Numbered from the stretch's first letter, positions 53,537 through 63,710 are shown. The stretch is DNA of 64,000 nucleotides from Pseudobacteriovorax sp. (GCA_013215145.1 JABSRP010000002.1:62001-126000), one strand, 5' to 3'. Notes: generated from the letters alone by a model not told the origin. Program-made: numbers and translations.

Positions 53537-54430
53537 ATGATTGCATTCGATCTCAGCCACAGGACTTGGTACCAATTTTTGCTGCGCTGCCTTATACTTC
53601 TGGGGAGCACTAACAATTGCTTAGCCTCAGATCAGAAGTGGATTGAATGGGGCCTCATTAACCTTCCTCCTTACCATATCATCACAGGCAAACAAGAGGG
53701 ACAAGGCACCTACGATAAGATCTTATCCTTATTGAAGGAGCGCCTACCGCAATATCAGCACAGGCACAAGCTCTACCCCAATCCCAAAAGGGTACTGACT
53801 GCTATGGAACAGCAAAAAAACATTTGCTATTTGGGGTTGGCAAAAAACCGCTCCCGCTTTGGACGATTCCTTTTTTCAGAGGTTATGAGCTATGAGCCCT
53901 ATCCAAAGCTGATGTATCAGGCTAAGCACCAGCTAGCGATAGATCCTTACATCTCTAATAATGTTCTCAACTTAAAAAGACTTCTGATCGAAACAAACTT
54001 AACCTTAGGTCTCAATGCAGGACAATCCTACGGATATTTGATCGACCGTTTGCACCAAAACGGCAAACAGGTGACAAAAAATATCGTTCTAAGAGCAGGC
54101 AAAGACAATAAACTGGGAATGATGGAATTATTTAAAGCAGATAGGGTGCAACTCATGCTGGTTCAACCTCCCGAACTATTATATTTGGATTCCTTACAAA
54201 CGAAGGATTATCGAACAGTATCAGTATATGGGAGCGGTTTCGTTAAATCCTACGTTGCTTGTTCTCATTCCGACTTTGGCAAAGAGGTCATGGTGCACAT
54301 TGATCGTATACTAAGGACTAATCGCCTATCCGTGGCTTATCAGACGATCATCAGTAGTTTTTTGAAACAGGAAACGAAAGAAGAGCTTTTGAAAAGCTGG
54401 AAAATCATGCTGGAACACAGCGCTCATTGA
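53537..54430 (+). CDS. Orphan periplasmic binding protein, TIGR02285-like
   Basis: 297 residues. The N-terminus runs through FLLRCLILLGSTNNCLASDQ, a signal peptide. The mature protein has the PBP2 type pattern IEWGLINLPPYHIITGKQEG, CYLGLAKNRSRFGRFLFSEV and FVKSYVACSHSDFGKEVMVH, which fits TIGR02285, a family of short periplasmic proteins of unknown function. No transporter genes nearby. The start is at a weak site and may lie a few codons on. Confidence 0.8.
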   Translation: MIAFDLSHRTWYQFLLRCLILLGSTNNCLASDQKWIEWGLINLPPYHIITGKQEGQGTYDKILSLLKERLPQYQHRHKLYPNPKRVLTAMEQQKNICYLGLAKNRSRFGRFLFSEVMSYEPYPKLMYQAKHQLAIDPYISNNVLNLKRLLIETNLTLGLNAGQSYGYLIDRLHQNGKQVTKNIVLRAGKDNKLGMMELFKADRVQLMLVQPPELLYLDSLQTKDYRTVSVYGSGFVKSYVACSHSDFGKEVMVHIDRILRTNRLSVAYQTIISSFLKQETKEELLKSWKIMLEHSAH

Positions 54431-54531
54431 TTTTTTTGATTCTTTTTCACAAAGAAACGGTTCCTTTTACTAGAAACTTTGTCTAACATTTGTTGGTAAC
54501 TGTTAAATAGAGAGTGAGTTTATATCTAAAC

Positions 54532-55239
54532 ATGTCGAAGAAAATAGCAGTAGTAACAGGAGCGGGAAGTGGTATCGGCAAAGCCATTAGTTTGGAGCTT
54601 TGTCGCTCAGGATATCATGTCTGGCTGCTTGGGCGCAACGGAGCGCGACTAGATCGTCAGCAAGAGGCTTGTGAAGCTGTCGACGGAACCGCCTCGGTCC
54701 TCGAATTTGATCTAATGGCACCGGAGACCTTTTCAGAAAAGCTAAAGCAAATGACTGCATCAACTCCTAATATTTCCGTACTTGTCAATAACGCTGGTAC
54801 CTCGGGGTATGGCCATATCTTAGACGTCACTGAGGATAAACTCTCGCAATGTATGCATGTCAACGCTGTCAATCTTATGCTATGGACGCGAACTCTCGCG
54901 CCGATCATTTGCGAATCCGAAGATAGCGCCATCATCAATATTGCCTCGGTAGCCTCAAGAATCAGCTACTCAGGTGGCGGAGCTTATGCTGCTTCAAAGC
55001 ATGCGGTACTAGGGTTTACTGGCTGTTTGTTTGAGGATTTAAGATCTCATGGTGTTAAGGTGAGTGCTATTATGCCCGGATTTGTCAATACAGAAATGGT
55101 ACAATTGCCGGAATTAGATCGACAAAAAATGATCAGTCCCGAAGATATTGCCGAAGCTGTAAGCTATGTGTTGCGATCGTCGCCTCGGGTTTGTCCGACC
55201 GAAATAAAGCTCATGCCGCAGATGTCGCCTTACAGATAA
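54532..55239 (+). CDS. Short-chain dehydrogenase/reductase
   Basis: 235 residues from the ATG at 54532; a GTG at 54514 is open too, and neither has a strong ribosome binding site. The classical SDR motifs are complete: VVTGAGSGIGKAI (cofactor loop), LVNNAGTSGYGHIL, IINIASVASRIS with the catalytic Ser, and YAASKHAVLG with Tyr and Lys. It likely uses NADP(H) or NAD(H) with a small carbonyl or alcohol substrate; the residues after the second strand (LLGRNGARLDRQ, an Arg in place of the Asp) favour NADP. Convergent with the sensor gene at 55271. Confidence 0.92.
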   Translation: MSKKIAVVTGAGSGIGKAISLELCRSGYHVWLLGRNGARLDRQQEACEAVDGTASVLEFDLMAPETFSEKLKQMTASTPNISVLVNNAGTSGYGHILDVTEDKLSQCMHVNAVNLMLWTRTLAPIICESEDSAIINIASVASRISYSGGGAYAASKHAVLGFTGCLFEDLRSHGVKVSAIMPGFVNTEMVQLPELDRQKMISPEDIAEAVSYVLRSSPRVCPTEIKLMPQMSPYR

Positions 55240-55270
55240 ATGGGTCGTTTTTGGGTTTATCGCGTCGAAG

Positions 55271-58087
55271 CTAGGCAGCTTCAGTGCCACCACGATCCGA
55301 CGATCGGTTTATGTAGTATTTACTGGGTACTGTCATAGTTAGCTGAAAGCGCATGGAGTCATCTGACAAACCATCACGATCATCAGGGAAAATCTCAAGT
55401 GTCACCCGACCTTCATGCTTCTGAAAATATTCCCGAATGGCACTCATACCGACTCCCCGACCCGAAATATCGGATAAAGATTTTGAGGTTGAAAAACCGC
55501 TATGAAAAATAAGCTGAGCTAATTCTTCTGGAGGTAAGGATTGTCCTTCATCAATAACGCCTTTTTTCACAGCCAATTCATGAATTGATTTTAGGTTTAG
55601 TCCAGCACCGTCATCGCCATAACAAATCTCAAGGTATTTACCTTCCGATCGCGACTTTTCCTGTAACCTAACAAAAATATGGCCTGCCGGAGACTTTCCG
55701 AGCTTTTCACGTATGTCGGGAGTCTCGATTCCATGGTCCATGCTGTTCCTGATTATGTGGACAAAGGCATTTCTTAGCAATTTTTGGCCTTCTATTGAAA
55801 AATGAATACCCTCTGTGTTGACTTCGATTGTTGGATATTCCTTGTCAAGGTCACGAGCCAGCATTTCTACGTCCATCAGGATTTCTGAGAAAAGATCACC
55901 AGCACACAAAAATGTCATCTTTTCGATCTCTGAATTAATCTCTTGAATTTCTAATCGCTTTTCTACTTGAACCTCGTCCATGACATCGCAATTGGCTCGA
56001 TGGATGCGATTGGCAAGGTCTTGAGTAATAGAAAGCACTTCACCAGAGCTACGCCCAAGTTTTTCTGAGTTTAAGTTCTGATAGTAGTCGAGTAAAGTCT
56101 CAACTTTAGCATTTTCTGTAATGCAGAGATCTCGATTTACAGGTTGCTCGCCTGTCATCATATCGGAAATTGTCTGTTCTGCCTCGTGAACCACTGGGGT
56201 TAACTGATTTAGATCTAATGCCCGTGCTGCACCTTTGATGGTATGTAGATTAATAAATATTAGCTTTAGGGAGTTTTGATCAATGTTCTGGTTTAGCTGC
56301 AAAACACGTTTATTATCACTCATGAATCCGACGCTTGCCTCCATGAATTGAGAGAATTTACGCGGAGAAATACTTAGTATTTCCCCAAGAAATAGTAATT
56401 CTCTTTCACGATTTTTAGACTCTTCTTCCAATACCTTAAGACTTGTAACGTCTTTTACTGCTACAATAACTTTCTCGATTAAATCATTGTTATCAACCAC
56501 AGGCTTCCAATCAAATTGAAGGATTTTCTTTTGCTCATATTGATATACAACCTCCGTCGGCAGGAGATGCTCGTTGCATTCAAATACCAAGGGATCTTCA
56601 TCCAATGAGGTACTAATGATAGTTGCTATTTGATCCCTTAACTCGCGACTGACTAAGGCTTGGTGGAATAACAATTGTACCGCTTCCATGCCTCCTACAT
56701 CGCGAACTTCAAAGATATCTTTCACCGCATCCGAATATGTCCCTGTGATATGAAGGTCTTCACCTTCTATCACAACTATTCCAAGCTGGATATTTCTCAT
56801 GATCGATTTTATTTCCCTTGTTTGCTCCTCGACGCGCTCTTCGAGATGCTCATTGAGATCTCTGACTTTTTGAGATTCTTCCTTTAACGTTGTGTTAAGA
56901 CTACTGATCCGTTCTAGATCTTTCTTCTCTCTTAGCCTGATTTTATCGGCTAGACCGAGAGAGATGAGAACAGCCTCGACGACAAGACCAAAATGCACAC
57001 CAAAATCACTAAAAATACTTGGAGGTAGATTACCCGACATCACAAGCATTCGTGTTAGGTTTGCAGCTAGTATCAGAATCCAAGCTGCTGTGTAAAAATA
57101 CGCTGGCCGGAACCTTTGAGCAGATCTAACGACTCCACTAACAATACAGAATAGAGACAGCGAAAAGGAGACAAGCACGGAAAGCTTCGTTCCGAGGGTG
57201 TAGTCGAAGGCGGTAACAATCATAGCTACCATCACAAAAAGGCTAAGGCCGACACATATTAGACCCAGGACTTTTGACCTGTAAAGCTCGAGGAAATAGT
57301 AAACGAACAAATATACTGATAAAATCGCGCCTAACGACTGCAGATTGAATCCAAAGTTAGAGATAAAGGTATAGTTTTCGAACATCAGTCTATAGAAACC
57401 AACCAATCCCAGACATTGAAAAGAAAACATCATTGCAAAAAACACATAGTACAAGTAGATCTTCTTGCGAAGCTGGAGGAAGATACAAAGGTTGTACAAC
57501 CCCATTATGGTGATCACCGTAAAGGTCGCTATAATGATGCTGTAGTCGATGACTTTTTTGTCTGAAAAGGTTTCTGTGGATAATGCATGAATATCCAGGC
57601 TGACAGCACCTCTTGATTTAGAGGTAAAATATACTTGGTGGTCTCCAGGTGGAACGTCGACTTGGAAGGTAGCCAAGCGATGCTTGAAGGTATTCTCTTG
57701 CCTTTCAGCTATATCACCGCTCCTACCGCTAAAAATCACCTCGCTGTCACTATCTACTAACCAAATATCGAATATATCCGTGGCAGCATAATTGTGGGAA
57801 AAGTAAACTTTTTGCGAGATCTTTGTGGGATTGCTTACGGTTGCTGTTAACCACCACGTGGATGTGGAAAAGCCAAGGGATGCCTTCTTTCTTGGCTCAA
57901 AAGAGAATTGTCCTTCGCTGTGTAAATTGATGGCTTCTGAAATGGTTAACTTAGATGTTGGATCTTCTAGAATTCCTCCAGTTGTCCCAAGCTCTTTCGA
58001 TGAAAACTTATCGTCAACTACTATGTGAGGCTTTGCAAAAGCAATATTGGATAGTAAGCAAATAAACAGACAAGCGTACCGAATCAT
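55271..58087 (-). CDS. 7TMR-DISM sensor with HPt and CheA-type ATPase domain
   Basis: 938 residues, AGGAAATAGAA before the ATG. Order: signal peptide (1-18), periplasmic 7TMR-DISMED2 domain (25-165; SLGFSTSTWWLTATVSNPT), seven membrane helices (about 185-385), a coiled coil, a PAS-like part (430-550), an HPt domain with INLHTIKGAARALDLNQL (phospho-His about 610), and a CheA-type kinase core with HIIRNSMDHGIETP (about 774), YGDDGAGLNLKSI and SGRGVGMSAIREYF. P2, P5 (CheW-binding) and dimerisation parts of CheA are missing. It would sense an outer signal and pass phosphate to a separate response regulator. None lies in the window. Confidence 0.85.
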   Translation of the reverse strand: MIRYACLFICLLSNIAFAKPHIVVDDKFSSKELGTTGGILEDPTSKLTISEAINLHSEGQFSFEPRKKASLGFSTSTWWLTATVSNPTKISQKVYFSHNYAATDIFDIWLVDSDSEVIFSGRSGDIAERQENTFKHRLATFQVDVPPGDHQVYFTSKSRGAVSLDIHALSTETFSDKKVIDYSIIIATFTVITIMGLYNLCIFLQLRKKIYLYYVFFAMMFSFQCLGLVGFYRLMFENYTFISNFGFNLQSLGAILSVYLFVYYFLELYRSKVLGLICVGLSLFVMVAMIVTAFDYTLGTKLSVLVSFSLSLFCIVSGVVRSAQRFRPAYFYTAAWILILAANLTRMLVMSGNLPPSIFSDFGVHFGLVVEAVLISLGLADKIRLREKKDLERISSLNTTLKEESQKVRDLNEHLEERVEEQTREIKSIMRNIQLGIVVIEGEDLHITGTYSDAVKDIFEVRDVGGMEAVQLLFHQALVSRELRDQIATIISTSLDEDPLVFECNEHLLPTEVVYQYEQKKILQFDWKPVVDNNDLIEKVIVAVKDVTSLKVLEEESKNRERELLFLGEILSISPRKFSQFMEASVGFMSDNKRVLQLNQNIDQNSLKLIFINLHTIKGAARALDLNQLTPVVHEAEQTISDMMTGEQPVNRDLCITENAKVETLLDYYQNLNSEKLGRSSGEVLSITQDLANRIHRANCDVMDEVQVEKRLEIQEINSEIEKMTFLCAGDLFSEILMDVEMLARDLDKEYPTIEVNTEGIHFSIEGQKLLRNAFVHIIRNSMDHGIETPDIREKLGKSPAGHIFVRLQEKSRSEGKYLEICYGDDGAGLNLKSIHELAVKKGVIDEGQSLPPEELAQLIFHSGFSTSKSLSDISGRGVGMSAIREYFQKHEGRVTLEIFPDDRDGLSDDSMRFQLTMTVPSKYYINRSSDRGGTEAA

Positions 58088-58204
58088 TTCTATTTCCTAA
58101 TATCGATAATATTTTTTGATCACGTTTTTAGATTGATTTTAAAACGATTGTAACACAAAGACCTGCTTCCTGGCCAAATAGATACAAAAAATGAACTGAT
58201 GTTC

Positions 58205-59494
58205 TTATGCTACCTTGGGAAAAGTGATAGTGAATTCGCAGCCCTGATTATGACCTGGAGAAGAGATTGCCAAGTCCGCATGAATCTCACTAATGAAATG
58301 CCTGAGTATCCGACTCCCTTCTCCCGAGCTTGATTCTCCAGCCGTGGGTTTGTTACCAACGTTAAGTCCATCCAGGAATGATTGAATCTGCTCGCCACTC
58401 ATACCAAGACCATGATCTCGCACATAGAAGCGAGGTTTGTGATCTTCGTCCATCTCGAGGCAAACATGTATCTTAGAGTGGGAATGGGAATATTTGATTG
58501 CGTTGGAAATGACATTGACAAAAATTTGGTAAACGATAAGCCATTGGCTCTTGTAGGTTACGGCAGCGGGACACTCCACCACAATCTCGATTTGCTTCTC
58601 CTGTGCCTGCTCTTGAATACTATTAACAGCCTCTTTTAATACTAGACTTAGATCCAATAACTTCCACTGGCGCATGTGTTCGATTTTATTTGTACTAGCA
58701 TCGAGCGTGTCTTCTATGATTAACTGAATTCTCTTAGCATTCTTATCCACGTTTTCCACTTGGCTTAGGATTTTTTCTTTGCTCCACTGTGATGACTTGT
58801 TGGCTAAGAGGCGGCATCGCCCAATGATGACGGCAAGGGGATTTTTGATATCGTGAACCACAATGCGAAACATCTGATCCCGTTCTTTTGCCGAGTGTTC
58901 CACAAGAGAAAGACTCTTCGCACCCCAGTACTCATATATATGTAGGACCACAAAGTAGTACAACAATACTCCAATATGAATAATGCTAGAGAAGATGATA
59001 GTGCTATCTTCAGGCATGACGTAAGCATAGGGATAGATATATTTGCCTGTGAAAAAGATTCCTGTCATAACTAAAATGCATAAAACTGACCAAAAAATCC
59101 CGGATCTCTCGCCGTTGAACCAATACGCTCCTACTTTAATACTAAGAAACCATGCGACAATCGGGGATTGAATGCCCCCAGAGGTGCAAGCAATAATGGA
59201 AAATCCTCCCAATGCCATGGCACAAAATGCATCGGTTAGACCTCGCCAATGACCACGGCGAAACAGTGGAAATAAAACAAAGATATGAAAAAACACGTAA
59301 AAAGATACGACATAGAAAGCGGTGTCATACGCAATAAGATAGAGGATTGGTAGATATAGAATACTGAAAAGCAAGGTGGACGCCAAATGATTGGCAATAA
59401 ACCTCTCGCGCCCCATCCTATGAGTCTTTGCAGTCTGCAGGGCAAGATGTTTGGTCGCAAACCCTTCCAGTAAGTCTAGTGATTTCGTTATCAT
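58205..59494 (-). CDS. Membrane sensor histidine kinase
   Basis: 429 residues. About six membrane helices (residues 30-205: LLFSILYLPILYLIAYDTAF, IIFSSIIHIGVLLYYFVVLH), then the HisKA domain with the phospho-His in FRIVVHDIKNPLAVIIGRCR (about 213) and an HATPase domain: NVISNAIKYSHSHSKIHVC (N box), YVRDHGLGMSGEQIQSF (G1), SGEGSRILRHFISEIHA (G2), QGCEFTITFPKVA at the end. No partner regulator lies beside it. Its first codons are at 59494, and the subtilisin gene is divergent from it. Confidence 0.92.
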   Translation of the reverse strand: MITKSLDLLEGFATKHLALQTAKTHRMGRERFIANHLASTLLFSILYLPILYLIAYDTAFYVVSFYVFFHIFVLFPLFRRGHWRGLTDAFCAMALGGFSIIACTSGGIQSPIVAWFLSIKVGAYWFNGERSGIFWSVLCILVMTGIFFTGKYIYPYAYVMPEDSTIIFSSIIHIGVLLYYFVVLHIYEYWGAKSLSLVEHSAKERDQMFRIVVHDIKNPLAVIIGRCRLLANKSSQWSKEKILSQVENVDKNAKRIQLIIEDTLDASTNKIEHMRQWKLLDLSLVLKEAVNSIQEQAQEKQIEIVVECPAAVTYKSQWLIVYQIFVNVISNAIKYSHSHSKIHVCLEMDEDHKPRFYVRDHGLGMSGEQIQSFLDGLNVGNKPTAGESSSGEGSRILRHFISEIHADLAISSPGHNQGCEFTITFPKVA

Positions 59495-59732
59495 ACCTAT
59501 AAAAACACTTTATTTGGGATCGGAACAAATGGTTCCATTTCGGTTCGGGAGGAACCTACTCTCAATCAACCGGAAGAAATTGCCCAAAATTATCGCCTCA
59601 CCCATTTTTTTGGCAATTTTCTCATACCAGTTGGTGGTAGTTATTCTCCGCTTCAGGATTTTGATGGTTTGGTTTGGCCTATCGAAATGCTATGGTCCCG
59701 CCATGCAAAAACCCATATGCGGAGACAGCCCC
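59495..59732. other. Divergent promoter region
   Basis: Lies between the histidine kinase (minus) and the subtilisin gene (plus). A long plus-strand frame runs through it in phase with the subtilisin gene, but no start signal makes it coding. Confidence 0.4.
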
Positions 59733-61838
59733 ATGACACCGACCTACAACAAAAAAGTATCAGTAATTTTGGGATCTTTAGCCTTTGTCGGAGCTTTAAC
59801 AGCTTCTGGCAAGGAAGCCCATACATCTCGGCAATCAGCGAGACTTATAGCTGCCAGTAGTCTGCCTAGTGAGCAGACAGATTTGGTGGTAACCGTTAAA
59901 AGCGAGGCTCCCATTGGCAACGTGGAAGAGCTATTACACCGCTTTGGACCTTATTTAAACGGACTTACCAATAAGCAGATCAAACTTTTGTTGTCCGTAG
60001 CTAAAGATGGGCAACACGAGCAAATGTTTACCATAAGTGGCTTGAGCCAGGAGGAAACAATGATCTTGCGACAAGGCTTACAAGCTCAGCCATGGGTGAC
60101 GCTAGTGGCCAAAAATCGGATTTACAGGCAAGATCCACTGGATATCGAATCTATCTCATCAACTGCCCAACAAGATACTAATCTTGGTTGGCATCACGAA
60201 CGGATCGGCACGCAAGAGGCATGGTCCTACGCCAGAGGACAGAGCATGGTGGTTGCCGTGACGGACGACGGCCTAGACTATAGACATCCCGATCTTCTCG
60301 AAAGCGTGCACTATAGCTCCACTGAGTCAGGAAAGCGATCTAGCAATGGCGTCGACGATGATCATAACGGTTACATCGATGATTTTCGTGGGTGGAACTT
60401 TGCTGACCAAGGCAGCAATGATCCGTTTCCTAATCAGTTTTCTAATGGCTCAATCGACGGTCATGGGACTCATGTGTCTGGAATTATAGCAGGACGAAAC
60501 AACAGGGGGATAGGTACACCAGGAGTGGCTCCGGATACCAAAATCATGCCGCTACGATTGGCTAGTAGTCGTGAATCGACATTGTTTTCCTCAGCGCGGA
60601 TTGCAGAGGCCTATGGCTATGCTATAAGGCAAGGGGTCAAAATTATAAATACGAGCTATCGGATCGATCGCTTCGCGGAATCAGAGGACCCTATTTTCAA
60701 GAAGGCCATAGAAATGGTTTATGATGCCGGAGCTATTATTGTGGCCTCAGCTGGTAATAGCGGCCGCAATAACCCGGCAAGGCAGGTTTATGACGAAATA
60801 ATTTTTGTCGCGTCGACAGCTCGCCAATCAGACTATCGCTTTCCCTCATCAAACTATGGCAAAGGTATTGATATCGCGGCTCCTGGGGATCGCATCCTTT
60901 CTACATTGCCCGATGGCGCCTATGGTGAACGCACGGGCACTAGCATGTCGTCTCCCATAGTAGCTGGCGTTATTGCCTTAACCTGGTCCAAGCACCCGGA
61001 GTGGACACGGGATCAGGTGATTGCACAGGTGTTAGGGACAGCGGTCAATATCGATGAAGAAAACCCTAATCACATAGGTCTTCTCGGCTCTGGGCGAGTC
61101 AGTGCTATCAACGCAGTAAGAGATCAGCTAAAACCTCCCACTCTAGATCTTAGCATAGGGGACTTATCGGTAACATCAAAGACTCTTACAGTTACGTTAA
61201 ATCACGTATATGATCCAACCTCAGTTCACAATCAGGCCTTTGAGCTTAGGCAAATCGATACTGGTGACGAAGTCCCGATCGAACTATTAACTCAGTATAA
61301 AGTAGGAACCAATCAACTGGAGTTTGCTATTGCTGATGATTTGACTGTCGGTAGATATCAGTTTATAGCAAAAGCCTCACTACGAGACCCATTTGGTCAA
61401 CCCTTAGACGGCAATCAGGATGGATTCTCTGGAGATGACTACGAAATTTTGGTGGATTTGGATTTTGTTGATGAATTAGATCCCAAACTTATCTCATTTT
61501 CTGGCCCAACTGGTGTTTTAAAAATAGGTGACCGGGTTCGCTATATAGTTGAGGTGAGTGATGATGTGTCTGGCGTGACCGAAGCCTCCGTCTTGCTAAG
61601 TAGTGGCCAATGGGGGCTTGAATTAACAGCCGTAACTGCCGAGCCCATCCTCGATGGCGTCGTGATCATCGAAGGAATCTTATCTGATTCTTCTGTCAGA
61701 GTCGCTGAAGAGGTGTATATCAGTCGCCTCACTCTAAAAGATGGATCTGGAAAAAGGCGTGATTATCAAAAACGTTTTGGTGGCTATGTCTTCCTTAACA
61801 CGAAGATCGAAGTCCCTGTATTTCAGTTGATAGAATAG
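59733..61838 (+). CDS. Secreted subtilisin-like serine protease (S8)
   Basis: 701 residues from the ATG at 59733 (GGAG ten bases upstream); an ATG at 59703 and a longer frame to 59451 are open. KVSVILGSLAFVGALTASGK is a signal peptide. A prodomain follows, then the catalytic triad: Asp in VVAVTDDGLDYRHPDLL, His in GHGTHVSGIIAGRNN, Ser in ERTGTSMSSPIVAGVIAL. The C-terminal about 230 residues after the peptidase are strand-rich with Asp repeats (DLSIGDLSVTSKTLTVTL), like beta-sandwich binding domains. It is probably exported to degrade outside proteins. Confidence 0.92.
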   Translation: MTPTYNKKVSVILGSLAFVGALTASGKEAHTSRQSARLIAASSLPSEQTDLVVTVKSEAPIGNVEELLHRFGPYLNGLTNKQIKLLLSVAKDGQHEQMFTISGLSQEETMILRQGLQAQPWVTLVAKNRIYRQDPLDIESISSTAQQDTNLGWHHERIGTQEAWSYARGQSMVVAVTDDGLDYRHPDLLESVHYSSTESGKRSSNGVDDDHNGYIDDFRGWNFADQGSNDPFPNQFSNGSIDGHGTHVSGIIAGRNNRGIGTPGVAPDTKIMPLRLASSRESTLFSSARIAEAYGYAIRQGVKIINTSYRIDRFAESEDPIFKKAIEMVYDAGAIIVASAGNSGRNNPARQVYDEIIFVASTARQSDYRFPSSNYGKGIDIAAPGDRILSTLPDGAYGERTGTSMSSPIVAGVIALTWSKHPEWTRDQVIAQVLGTAVNIDEENPNHIGLLGSGRVSAINAVRDQLKPPTLDLSIGDLSVTSKTLTVTLNHVYDPTSVHNQAFELRQIDTGDEVPIELLTQYKVGTNQLEFAIADDLTVGRYQFIAKASLRDPFGQPLDGNQDGFSGDDYEILVDLDFVDELDPKLISFSGPTGVLKIGDRVRYIVEVSDDVSGVTEASVLLSSGQWGLELTAVTAEPILDGVVIIEGILSDSSVRVAEEVYISRLTLKDGSGKRRDYQKRFGGYVFLNTKIEVPVFQLIE

Positions 61839-61919
61839 ACTGGCAAAGTATGAAAGAAATCAAAGCTGGTTCCATTTGGGTTGTATCGAAATTGTACCCA
61901 AAACGTTAGTTTTTGTTTT

Positions 61920-62597
61920 CTATGGAGGGGGAGGACAAGGTTTGGCTGCTTTGTTTTGTGCTGGAACATATTTATGATACAAGGGAGCTAAACGCATGAT
62001 TTTCCCGTTTCTCTCACCTATGAGTTGTCCTGTCTCCTGATCGAAAGAGAGTCGCCAAGGGATCGTCTTGATTGTTTGACTGACCTGCTTTCCCGTCTCT
62101 CTATCCCAGACTGTGATGACTTCTTCTGCATCAACAGACAAAGTATTCTGTCGGCGCGATCCGATTCCACGCTCGTATTGGGAGACTTGCTTGCTAGGTA
62201 GATCTCCACGCGAAGCCGAAGAGTGCAAAAAATATAGAGAGACTCTACTGTCCTTTTGCTCAATTGCAAGCCAGCTTTTCATTTCAAGATTGCATGCAGA
62301 TGGCTCCATCGAATGGTTTTTAGATTTCTTATCCTTGATTTGATGCCAAAGTCCGGAAAAGTCATCCTGTGTTGGTAATGGTGATGATAGCTCGCCCTTT
62401 GCATCTATGGAGGGTGCCTCGAGTCTTGCCAATCGATTGAATACTTCCTGATTTACGTACTTGGGTTTGTTCGTACAAGATAAACCACAGGCAGCTATGA
62501 GTAAAGCGAACTTGCAGAGTCGAGAGTTATGATAAGACATTATCCATGATAAAAACTGCGATGGGCGCATTGAGATTTGATCTCCTAGCTTCGGCAT
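61920..62597 (-). CDS. Hypothetical lipoprotein
   Basis: 225 residues as the longest form; starts at 62570 and 62540 are also in frame, and the lipoprotein signal CKFALLIAACGLSCTNKPKY fits best with one of the later starts. The mature part has EDFSGLWHQIKDKKSKNHS-like, charged sequence and a segment VITVWDRETGKQVSQTIKTI resembling short repeat strands, with RLSFDQETGQLIGERNGKIM. The family is unknown to me. Likely anchored to a membrane. Confidence 0.6.
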   Translation of the reverse strand: MPKLGDQISMRPSQFLSWIMSYHNSRLCKFALLIAACGLSCTNKPKYVNQEVFNRLARLEAPSIDAKGELSSPLPTQDDFSGLWHQIKDKKSKNHSMEPSACNLEMKSWLAIEQKDSRVSLYFLHSSASRGDLPSKQVSQYERGIGSRRQNTLSVDAEEVITVWDRETGKQVSQTIKTIPWRLSFDQETGQLIGERNGKIMRLAPLYHKYVPAQNKAAKPCPPPP

Positions 62598-62845
62598 GAC
62601 ATTAGGATCATATCATAATTTATTGCCAAAGATCTGGTCTCAACTAATTCATTCAAAATATAGGCAATTGCATGCTGTTCTTTTAGCACTTAAGCTTATC
62701 GTGATTTAAGTCTTTCTATCGTCGTGGTATCTTACTATCATGAAGTAATCAGACCAATGAGGTGTGTCCTTGTCAACGAGGCGTTTCTATGCTGAAAGCT
62801 GTTGGAATGAATCCCATCGGAGTATATACTGCAAAGATTTTCTAG

Positions 62846-63016
62846 TTATCGGCTTATTGTTCTGTTGATTTTTTCTATGACAGATCGTGACTCATTGATG
62901 GTTTCTCTAGCTTTTATCTCTGACAAAGAGTTACCCAATATTTGTTCGATGGTACGTTGTTGCGCTTCTCGAGATTTTTTGATTTGAAGGATTTCGTCCT
63001 TACTAAAGTTAATCAT
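62846..63016 (-). CDS. Small helical hypothetical protein
   Basis: 56 residues from the ATG at 63016; GAGGAG lies about 12 bases upstream, rather far. INFSKDEILQIKKSREAQQR and ETINESRSVIEKINRT are helical and charged. No family recognised. Coding status is moderately likely only. Confidence 0.45.
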   Translation of the reverse strand: MINFSKDEILQIKKSREAQQRTIEQILGNSLSEIKARETINESRSVIEKINRTISR

Positions 63017-63176
63017 ATCTAAAACATACTCCTCGCAACACAAACCAGCCTAGAATGGATAAAATGCATCTACCGACGGTTACATCAACCATAACCGATG
63101 TCTCCTAGGTATAATAAATTTATTTGTTCAACATGAACAAGTAAATTGTTCGAAAATAGCCATCGTTAGATATATT

Positions 63177-63575
63177 TCATTTTGATTTTATGAGCCTGAG
63201 CTGCGGCTTTTTAGGATTCTCACCCGAACCCAATTTTCGAATGACATCGTTTTGTAATTCGATTGTTTTCGAAAGAGATCTGATACGTTCTTTTTGTTCG
63301 CAAATGGTTTTTTCATAGAAGACCATCTGCCTCTCCAATATAGCGACTTTTTGGCAGTATACTTCAAATTTTTCCTTAATTTGAGAGCATCGTTCCACAG
63401 CGCTGTGCTTGTCGCGGAGTAGTATAGTACTAAATGCAATTAAAAGGGCTGCTACAACACAAAGAAGGAAAAACACCATTGTCGGTTCGATCAAGCCGTA
63501 GGCGCCAAAACCATAAATTATGGGAACTAGTAGTCCAAGGCCCATCTGCTGCAAATTACCCACATCATTCTCCAT
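63177..63575 (-). CDS. Small membrane protein with coiled coil
   Basis: 132 residues. Two membrane helices (MGLGLLVPIIYGFGAYGLIE and TMVFFLLCVVAALLIAFSTI) and then a long charged coiled coil (RCSQIKEKFEVYCQKVAILE, KTICEQKERIRSLSKTIELQ) with a Lys/Pro-rich end. No family recognised. Probably an inner-membrane protein with a cytosolic helical tail. Confidence 0.65.
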   Translation of the reverse strand: MENDVGNLQQMGLGLLVPIIYGFGAYGLIEPTMVFFLLCVVAALLIAFSTILLRDKHSAVERCSQIKEKFEVYCQKVAILERQMVFYEKTICEQKERIRSLSKTIELQNDVIRKLGSGENPKKPQLRLIKSK

Positions 63576-63710
63576 AGAAGATCAGTTTTTTAGATAAACA
63601 TGATCATCGGCTATATATAAAATTTCTTAACTAAATAATACTAGCATGACTAAATTGCAGCTTAGGTTTAGGTCATGAGCCTCGTATCTGATTCAGAACC
63701 GGCACAAATA

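Noticed and set aside
59451..59732. Long N-terminal extension of the subtilisin gene
   Set aside because: It overlaps the kinase start, has no ribosome binding site, and the signal peptide begins only after the ATG at 59733.
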